Positions 58,226 to 64,000 of a stretch of 64,000 nucleotides of DNA are shown here, in pieces; within the stretch, counting starts at the first letter, position 1, and every line of letters begins with the position of its first letter. The stretch comes from Microbacterium keratanolyticum (GTDB lineage Bacteria > Actinomycetota > Actinomycetes > Actinomycetales > Microbacteriaceae). The position numbers were made by a program, and so were the translations under genes. The notes beneath the pieces were generated by a model, which worked only from the letters and a program-made list of their open reading frames with translations, had not been told where the DNA came from and did no database searches. Where the stretch lies: the NCBI RefSeq assembly GCF_016907255.1, contig NZ_JAFBBQ010000001.1:1860001-1924000 (forward strand). The letters are read 5' to 3'.

Positions 58226-60172
58226 ATGCCCTCTCGTCTGCTCGCTTCTGCCCTCACGGCAACGCCGTGGATGCCCGCCTTCGACCCTGACGCGTCCCCG
58301 TTCACCGGGTACACGCGTGCGCACTGGGAATCCGCTGCCGATCGGCTGCTCGCCGGCGCACGTGCGCACGCGCTAGAGGGTGGTGCGCTGATCGATTTCT
58401 CTGCGGCTGCGTCGTCGGCTCCGGTCGATCGACTCGAAGGGTTCGCCCGGGTGTTCCTGCTCGCGGCGCTGCGGATCGCGGGTGACCCGTCGGCGCGGGC
58501 GGAGGACGCGGAGTACTGGCGCGAGGCGCTGCGCCGAGGCGTCGCGGGTCGCCTCTGGTTGCCGTTGACCGATCACAGTCAGCCCACCGTGGAGGCATCC
58601 GTGGTTGCGATCGGCTTGCATGTCGCGCGCGCCGAGCTCTGGGAGCCACTGGACGAGGCGACGAAGATCGGCATCTGCGAGTGGTTCGACGGGGCGGCGG
58701 GCACCTGGTGCGCCGACAACAATCACGTGCTGCTCGGCGCGACGCTCGCCGCCTTCACGACAAGCGTCGGCTTCGGCGATCGGCGCGCCCTCATCGAGAA
58801 CGCGCTCGACCGCATGGAGGACTGGTATCGCGGCGACGGCTGGTACACGGATGGCGACGGTCGGCGTTTCGACTACTACAACGCCTACGCGTTCCACTGG
58901 TATCCGTTCTTCATCGCCCGCATGCTCGGCTCTCGTCTGGATGACCGACGGGCGGAGTATCGCGGGCGACTTGCGGCGTTCCTCGATGGCTATCAGCACC
59001 TGTTCTCGCCGAGCGGTGCGCCCATCCTGATGGGGCGCTCGCTCATCTACCGCTGGGGGATCACGGCTCCGTTCTGGATGGCTCGCTGGGAGGGTGTGGA
59101 GTCCCTGCCGCCGTCACGGATGCGGCGGATCGCCAGCGGAACGCTGCGGTACTTCGCCGACCAGGGCGTGCTCGATGACGGGGCGCTCTCACTGGGCTGG
59201 CGACGAAACGCATCGCGCGACATCGTGCAGTCGTACAGCGGATCAGGCTCTCCCTACTGGTCGAGCAAGGGATTCCTCGGGCTGCTCCTCCCGGCCGATG
59301 ACGCGGTCTGGACCGATGTCGAGGCGCCGATGGTCTCGGAGGAGCGGGATGTGCGGGTGCCGTTGCATGCTCCGCGTTGGTTCATCGAAAGCCGGGACGG
59401 GCTCGTCACGCTGCACAACTTCGGCAGCGACGGTCACCCCACGCGAGACGACCACCTCTACCGGCGTCTGCTGTTCTCCTCGGCGACGGTGCCGGTGCGC
59501 GGCGAGAGCATGCGCGACGCCGATCTGACCGTGGAGGGGGCAGTGCACCGGGCTGTGGACACCGCGACCGTCACGCCCCGTGGCGGAGCGGTGACGCGCG
59601 CGCTCGACGCCGCGGGGCGGCACGTCGACACCTCCGTCTGCGCACACGTGACCGGGGATGCGACCGTGTATCTCGCGCGCGTTCGCGGCGCTGTCGGGCT
59701 GTCGGTGACGGTGAGCGGCGCAGCGGTGTCGTGGGACGACGCGGATGCGCTCGATGTGCACGATCGTGTCTCATCGGCCGGCGAAGCCGCGGTCGCCACG
59801 GCGGGACTGCGATCGGTGATCCGCTGGCTCGGAGCCTGGCACGCGGAGGCGGGACCCAGCCCTGCGGAGGCTGCGCTTCTCCCGGTGGAGGCACTGATCG
59901 AGCAGGCTCCCGAGGGAACCGCGTTGGGCGACCATGCGGCGTTTCCGCGGGTGCGCACGTCGCCACTCCGCGGTGACGTCGTGATCGCCTGGGCGGTCTC
60001 GCTGCGTGCAGGGGCGAACGGGGGCGCGGAGATTCGCTCAGAGGTCTCCGACGTGCACGTCGCCGAGGACCATGTGCGTCTGCGTCTCGACGGTGAAAAG
60101 CGCGTGTTCCGATGGGCGGCGTCTGAGCGATTCGACGGTGATCGTCGCGCACAGCAGGTCTTCCGTCCCTGA
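58226..60172 (+). CDS. DUF2264-domain protein
   Basis: 648 residues. The N-terminal ~370 residues match the DUF2264 pattern, an alpha-helical toroid-like region (FLLAALRIAG, EYWREALRRGV, NNHVLLGATLAAFTTSVG, YRGDGWYTDGDGRRFDYYNAYAFHWYPFFIARM). The C-terminal part is beta-rich. No signal peptide. The family is uncharacterised but recurs in polysaccharide-use clusters; the fold resembles (alpha/alpha) barrels of unsaturated-glycuronyl hydrolases and lyases, so action on an oligosaccharide is a reasonable guess. ATG 58226 is chosen because the frame further upstream is antisense to sulfatase 4. Confidence 0.82.
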   Translation: MPSRLLASALTATPWMPAFDPDASPFTGYTRAHWESAADRLLAGARAHALEGGALIDFSAAASSAPVDRLEGFARVFLLAALRIAGDPSARAEDAEYWREALRRGVAGRLWLPLTDHSQPTVEASVVAIGLHVARAELWEPLDEATKIGICEWFDGAAGTWCADNNHVLLGATLAAFTTSVGFGDRRALIENALDRMEDWYRGDGWYTDGDGRRFDYYNAYAFHWYPFFIARMLGSRLDDRRAEYRGRLAAFLDGYQHLFSPSGAPILMGRSLIYRWGITAPFWMARWEGVESLPPSRMRRIASGTLRYFADQGVLDDGALSLGWRRNASRDIVQSYSGSGSPYWSSKGFLGLLLPADDAVWTDVEAPMVSEERDVRVPLHAPRWFIESRDGLVTLHNFGSDGHPTRDDHLYRRLLFSSATVPVRGESMRDADLTVEGAVHRAVDTATVTPRGGAVTRALDAAGRHVDTSVCAHVTGDATVYLARVRGAVGLSVTVSGAAVSWDDADALDVHDRVSSAGEAAVATAGLRSVIRWLGAWHAEAGPSPAEAALLPVEALIEQAPEGTALGDHAAFPRVRTSPLRGDVVIAWAVSLRAGANGGAEIRSEVSDVHVAEDHVRLRLDGEKRVFRWAASERFDGDRRAQQVFRP

Positions 60173-60257
60173 GTTCTTTTGGGCCGGTCCCAGGCGATTT
60201 CTTCAGGTGCTGCTCGGGGTCTCTGTTGCACGCCATCAGAAACTGTGACACCATCTC

Positions 60258-60271
60258 GGAAAGCGCTTACC
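60258..60271 (+). promoter_or_regulatory. LacI-type operator upstream of the DUF993 operon
   Basis: GGAAAGCGCTTACC is a near-perfect palindrome around CG, the classic LacI/CcpA-like half-site AAGCGCTT. It lies 77 bp before the oxidoreductase ATG; TTGCAC at 60226-60231 could be the -35 of the promoter just before it. The cognate LacI protein is not in the window next to this operon. Confidence 0.62.
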
Positions 60272-60347
60272 CGAATCGACGCCGCGACGCGATCGATCCG
60301 ACGAACTCCCTCCCGCGGCTCAGCCGCCCCACAGAACGGACCTCCTC

Positions 60348-61511
60348 ATGTCTTCCACCCAGACCCGCGAGATCGGCATCATCATGAACGGCGTCTCCGG
60401 ACGCATGGGCTACCGCCAGCACCTCGTGCGCTCGATCCTCGCGATCCGCGACCAGGGCGGCATCGTGCTCTCCGACGGCAGCCGCGTGACCGTCCGCCCG
60501 CTGCTCGTCGGCCGCAACGAGCAGAAGCTCGCCGAGATCGCCGCAGAGCATGGCATCGAGGACTACACGACCGACCTCGACGCCGCCCTCGCCGACCCGA
60601 TGTGGGAGATCTACGCCGACTTCCTCGTCACCAAGGCGCGCGCCACGGCGATCCGCAAGGCGATCGCCGCAGGCAAGGCGATCTACACCGAGAAGCCCAC
60701 GGCCGAGTCCCTCGAAGAGGCACTCGAACTCGCGAGCCTCGCGAAGGCGGCCGGCATCAAGACCGGTGTCGTGCACGACAAGCTCTACCTGCCGGGCCTG
60801 CAGAAGCTCAAGCGCCTCATCGACTCCGGCTTCTTCGGACGCATCCTCTCGGTGCGCGGCGAGTTCGGCTACTGGGTCTTCGAGGGCGACTGGCAGCCCG
60901 CGCAGCGCCCCAGCTGGAACTACCGCACGGAAGACGGCGGCGGCATCATCTCGGACATGTTCCCGCACTGGAACTACGTGCTGGAGAACCTGTTCGGCGA
61001 GGTCAAGAGCGTCTACGCCCAGGCCGCCGTGCACATCGCTGACCGCTGGGACGAGAACGGCGAGCACTACAACGCCACCGCCGAAGACGCCGCCTACGGC
61101 ATCTTCGAGATCGAGGGGGGCATTGTCGCCGAGATCAACTCCAGCTGGACCGTCCGCGTGAACCGCGACGAGCTCGTCGAGTTCCAGGTCGACGGCACGC
61201 ACGGCTCGGCCGTCGTCGGCCTCTTCGGCTGCAAGATCCAGCCGCGCAACGCGACGCCCAAGCCGGTGTGGAATCCCGATCTGGAAGACACCCGCGACTA
61301 CGACGCCGATTGGCAGCAGGTGCCCACGAACGACGTCTTCCTCAACGGCTTCCGTCAGCAGTGGGAGGAGTACCTGGAGTCGTACGTGCTCGGCACCGAC
61401 TACGCCTTCGACCTGCTGGCCGGTGCGCGCGGCGTGCAGTTCGCCGAGGCGGGACTCAGCTCCAGCGCCGAGGGTCGCAAGATCGTTCTCAACCCGCTGA
61501 GCCTGGCCTGA
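60348..61511 (+). CDS. Gfo/Idh/MocA-family oxidoreductase 2
   Basis: 387 residues. The N-terminus EIGIIMNGVSGRMGYRQHLVRSI carries a GxxGRMG nucleotide loop unlike the GxGxxA of oxidoreductase 1 and reminiscent of dihydrodipicolinate reductase. YTEKPTAESLEEALELA contains the EKP lysine; TEDGGGIISDMFPHWNYVLENL the catalytic Asp/His region. The unusually conserved tail (LGTDYAFDLLAGARGVQFAEAGLSS) marks a subfamily that travels with DUF993 and sugar isomerase genes. First gene of the final operon (stop 61511, next ATG 61516). Confidence 0.9.
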   Translation: MSSTQTREIGIIMNGVSGRMGYRQHLVRSILAIRDQGGIVLSDGSRVTVRPLLVGRNEQKLAEIAAEHGIEDYTTDLDAALADPMWEIYADFLVTKARATAIRKAIAAGKAIYTEKPTAESLEEALELASLAKAAGIKTGVVHDKLYLPGLQKLKRLIDSGFFGRILSVRGEFGYWVFEGDWQPAQRPSWNYRTEDGGGIISDMFPHWNYVLENLFGEVKSVYAQAAVHIADRWDENGEHYNATAEDAAYGIFEIEGGIVAEINSSWTVRVNRDELVEFQVDGTHGSAVVGLFGCKIQPRNATPKPVWNPDLEDTRDYDADWQQVPTNDVFLNGFRQQWEEYLESYVLGTDYAFDLLAGARGVQFAEAGLSSSAEGRKIVLNPLSLA

Positions 61512-61515
61512 TCCC

Positions 61516-62688
61516 ATGACCACTCTTCGCTTGCTCGCGGCATCCGGGGCCACCTCGGATGTGCCGCTCAACGACTCCGGCGTCTACACGCGCCCGACGT
61601 CGCCGCTGCGCAGCCGCGTCGCCTACGCGGCCGCGCACGTCGTACCGAAGACGCACGCCGACAACACCCCGGGTCAGCCCGCCGACATCGACTGGGATGC
61701 CACGCTCGCGTTCCGCCGCAATGTGTACTCCTGGGGTCTCGGCGTCGCCGATGCCATGGATACCGCGCAGCGGAACATGGGTCTGGATGCCGCCGCGACG
61801 CGCGAACTGATCGCGCGCAGCGCCGAGGTCGCCCGTGAGGAGGGCGGATCCGTTGTCGTCGGCGTCAACACGGATCAGGTGGACGAGACGCACATCTCGC
61901 TCGACCAGGTCATCGATGCCTACAAGGGGCAGCTGCATTTCACCGAGGAGCAGGGTGCGGGGCCGGTGCTCATGGCCTCGCGTCACCTGGCGCGCACCGC
62001 GCAGAGCGCCGACGACTACCGCCGCGTGTACCGCGAGGTGTTGGCCAGCGCGACGACTCCGGTCGTGCTGCACTGGCTCGGCACGGCGTTCGACCCGGAG
62101 CTCGCGGGATACTTCGGCGCGGATGATTGGCAGACGGCCTCGGCGGTTCTGCTCGACATCATCAACGAGAACCCGTCGAAGATCGCGGGCGTGAAGATGA
62201 GCCTGCTCAACGCCGAGAGCGAGATCTCGGTGCGCGAGCGCCTCCCCGAGGGAGTGCGCATGTTCACCGGCGACGACTTCAACTACGTCGGACTCATCGG
62301 CGGCGACACCGTCGGTCAGGATGAAAGCCACTCGGATGCCTTGCTCGGTGCTTTCGCGGCGATCACGCCGGTCGCCTCCGCGGCGATCCAGGCGCTGGAT
62401 GCCGGCGATCCCGCGCGCTACCTCGAGATCCTCGGCCCGACCGAAGAGCTCAGCCGGCAGGTGTTCGCCGCACCCACCTTCTACTACAAGACGGGTGTCG
62501 CGTTCCTCGCCTGGCTCAACGGGCACCAGCCCGCGTTCCAGATGGTGGGCGGCCTGCACTCCGCACGCAACCTGCCGCACCTGAGTCGCATCATCGAGTT
62601 GGCCAACGCCTCGCTCGCCCTCGAAGTTCCGGAGCTCGCGCGCGAGCGCTGGCACGGGATGCTGCGCCTGAACGGGATCGACGCATGA
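61516..62688 (+). CDS. DUF993 protein, DapA-like TIM barrel
   Basis: 390 residues, annotated in related genomes as dihydrodipicolinate-synthase family/DUF993. PVVLHWLGTAFDPELAGYFG and KIAGVKMSLLNAESEISVRERLPEGVRMFTGDDFNYVGLIGGD are the core; the lysine in GVKMS is placed like the Schiff-base lysine of class-I aldolases of the DapA fold. That suggests retro-aldol cleavage or dehydration of a keto-sugar acid. It overlaps the next gene (ATGA). The family has no established reaction known to me. Confidence 0.85.
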   Translation: MTTLRLLAASGATSDVPLNDSGVYTRPTSPLRSRVAYAAAHVVPKTHADNTPGQPADIDWDATLAFRRNVYSWGLGVADAMDTAQRNMGLDAAATRELIARSAEVAREEGGSVVVGVNTDQVDETHISLDQVIDAYKGQLHFTEEQGAGPVLMASRHLARTAQSADDYRRVYREVLASATTPVVLHWLGTAFDPELAGYFGADDWQTASAVLLDIINENPSKIAGVKMSLLNAESEISVRERLPEGVRMFTGDDFNYVGLIGGDTVGQDESHSDALLGAFAAITPVASAAIQALDAGDPARYLEILGPTEELSRQVFAAPTFYYKTGVAFLAWLNGHQPAFQMVGGLHSARNLPHLSRIIELANASLALEVPELARERWHGMLRLNGIDA

Positions 62689-63551
62689 GCGCCGTGGATC
62701 CTCGCCTGTCGATCAACCAGGCGACCATCAAGTACGCCGATCTCGCCACGGCCCTGCGGGTGACCGCAGACGCCGGCGTCGAGGCGATCGGCCTGTGGCG
62801 CGAACCGGTGAACGAGGTCGGACTCGATGTCGCGACGAAGATGCTCGCCGACTCCGGTCTGCGGTTCACGACGCACTGCCGTGGAGGCTTCTTCACTCTC
62901 CCCGCGGGGGCGGCGCGGGATGCCGCACTCGACGACAACCGTCGTGCGATCGACGAGACCGCGGCGCTGGCCGCCGCGGGTGCAGAGGGATCGACCGCTG
63001 TGCTGGTGCTCGTCGCCGGCGGCCTTCCTGAGGGCTCGCGCGACATCGTCGGCGCACGAGAGCGCGTGCGCGACGCGCTCGGCACGCTCGCACCGTATGC
63101 CCAGAGCGCCGGCGTGACGCTCGCGATCGAGCCGCTGCATCCGATGTTCTCGTCCGACCGCTGCGTTGTCTCGACCCTCAGCCAGGCGCTCGACATCGCC
63201 GCGGACTTCGCCCCTGAGGTCGTCGGTGCAGCCGTCGACACCTTCCACATCTGGTGGGATCCGCAGGTCGAGGAGCAGATCGCCCGCGCAGGGCGCGAAG
63301 GTCGCATCGCCACCTATCAGGTGTGCGACTGGGCGACCCCGCTGCCTGCCGACGTGCTGCTGTCACGGCACTACATGGGCGATGGCGTGATCGACTTCAC
63401 CGCGCTGACTCGTGCGGTGATCGCGACCGGATACGACCGCGACATCGAGGTCGAAATCTTCAACGCTGACATCTGGAGCCGCCCCGCCGACGTCGTCGTG
63501 CGCGAGACGATCGAGTCGTTCGCGCGGACCGTGTCGCCGGTGCTGCGCTAG
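62685..63551 (+). CDS. Sugar phosphate isomerase/epimerase-like TIM barrel 1
   Basis: 288 residues, AP-endonuclease-2/xylose-isomerase-like fold. LSINQATIKYADLATALRVTADAGVEAIGLWREPVNEVG is the first barrel unit; TLAIEPLHPMFSSDRCVVST gives metal Glu, VGAAVDTFHIWWDPQVEEQI gives Asp/His, and VEIFNADIW the last metal Glu. By family it could isomerise, epimerise or eliminate on a keto-sugar. The start overlaps the DUF993 stop, so the products likely act in sequence. Confidence 0.87.
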   Translation: MSAVDPRLSINQATIKYADLATALRVTADAGVEAIGLWREPVNEVGLDVATKMLADSGLRFTTHCRGGFFTLPAGAARDAALDDNRRAIDETAALAAAGAEGSTAVLVLVAGGLPEGSRDIVGARERVRDALGTLAPYAQSAGVTLAIEPLHPMFSSDRCVVSTLSQALDIAADFAPEVVGAAVDTFHIWWDPQVEEQIARAGREGRIATYQVCDWATPLPADVLLSRHYMGDGVIDFTALTRAVIATGYDRDIEVEIFNADIWSRPADVVVRETIESFARTVSPVLR

Positions 63552-63585
63552 GAACCGGCCACACACGACGTGAGAGAGTGACACG

Positions 63586-64000
63586 ATGACCACGATCCGA
63601 CCCGGCCTGTGCTCGGTGACCTTCCGCGCGCACACGCCCGAGCAGATCATCGAGGCCGCCGCCGCGGCGAAGCTCGAGGTCATCGAATGGGGCGGTGACG
63701 TGCACGTGCCGCCCGGAGACGTCCGCACGGCGGAGCGGGTTGCGACAGCGACCCGCTCCGCCGGGCTGCTCTCCTGCTCGTACGGTTCGTACTATCGGGC
63801 GACGCCGTCCGACGAACTCGCTCCCGTGCTCGACAGCGCAGAGGCGCTGGGTGTCGATCGCGTCCGGATCTGGGCGGGGCGCACCGCCTCGAAGGATGTC
63901 AGCGTCGCAGAGCGCGACGCCCTCGCCGATCGGCTGCAGGACGCGGCTGAGGCAGCCGCGCAGCGCGGCATCCGCCTCGCCCTCGAATACCATGCGCGCA
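63586..64000 (+). CDS. Sugar phosphate isomerase/epimerase-like TIM barrel 2, 3' partial
   Basis: Open from ATG 63586 to the right edge (138 codons, no stop). MTTIRPGLCSVTFRAHTPEQIIEAAAAAKLEVIEWGGDVHV is the start of a second xylose-isomerase-like barrel, followed by ALGVDRVRIWAGR and GIRLALEYHAR, where the expected metal Glu (LEYH) is seen. GAGAGAG precedes the ATG. It is 34 bp after the previous gene and belongs to the same operon. Confidence 0.85.
   Translation, partial: MTTIRPGLCSVTFRAHTPEQIIEAAAAAKLEVIEWGGDVHVPPGDVRTAERVATATRSAGLLSCSYGSYYRATPSDELAPVLDSAEALGVDRVRIWAGRTASKDVSVAERDALADRLQDAAEAAAQRGIRLALEYHAR

Noticed and set aside
1..64000. tRNA, rRNA, CRISPR, prophage, insertion sequence or integrative element
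   Set aside because: No cloverleaf-like segment with CCA context, no repeat-spacer array, no transposase, integrase or phage structural gene was recognised on reading both strands. A tRNAscan or ISfinder search could still find something subtle.

Overview
The window is about 64 kb of high-G+C actinobacterial DNA. Codon use, many promoters of the form TANNNT followed 6-9 nt later by a start codon (leaderless transcripts), menaquinone-era electron-transfer genes, bifunctional PutA and an AztABCD-type zinc importer all point to a Microbacteriaceae member, most likely Microbacterium. That taxonomy is inference. The DNA is densely coded: about 60 genes, no RNA genes, no insertion sequence, no phage gene and no CRISPR array were recognised, and no gene-free stretch exceeds about 225 bp (the longest are 17641-17864 and 51482-51702; both hold regulatory sequence).

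Region by region. 1-8 kb: valine/fatty-acid catabolism (3-hydroxyisobutyrate dehydrogenase, cut by the left edge, and a crotonase), an Imm-5-like protein, a PatB/MalY C-S lyase, a MarR regulator, and etfBA followed 2 bp later by a cytochrome-b-like membrane protein with a striking repeated N-terminus. 8-14 kb: a GNAT enzyme, a thioesterase and a set of poorly known envelope proteins, including three translationally coupled single-pass proteins. 14-21.8 kb: the first PutA, a small XRE-regulated operon with two operators, then ddaH-rocD (arginine/ornithine catabolism). 22-28.6 kb: MarR-controlled exporter, CutC, alpha/beta hydrolase, lipoate ligase with inverted domain order, orphan DNA methyltransferase and an M48 protease. 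28.6-33.6 kb: a zinc ABC importer (aztA diverging from aztB, two beta-propeller-like lipoproteins flanking aztC) around a Zur-type box. 33.6-38 kb: LysR regulator and a second PutA. 38-44.1 kb: carboxylesterase and the Leloir genes galE, galK, galT with a divergent LacI regulator and a perfect 18-bp operator. 44.2-46.9 kb: DHA2 drug exporter with two tandem MarR paralogues.

46.9-64 kb is the most distinctive region: a carbohydrate island with four CxPxR sulfatases, a sugar ABC importer lacking its own ATPase, a GntR/LacI hybrid regulator, two Gfo/Idh/MocA oxidoreductases, a DUF2264 protein, a DUF993 (DapA-fold) protein and two TIM-barrel sugar isomerase-like proteins, the last cut by the right edge. 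Its layout suggests uptake, desulfation and oxidative or aldolytic breakdown of a sulfated sugar that I cannot identify from sequence.

Functionally, arginine to ornithine to glutamate semialdehyde (ddaH-like, rocD) can feed either PutA, and ETF plus the cytochrome-like protein could carry electrons from acyl-CoA oxidation to the quinone pool. Regulatory sites are unusually readable here: at least five palindromic operators lie beside the regulator genes likely to bind them.
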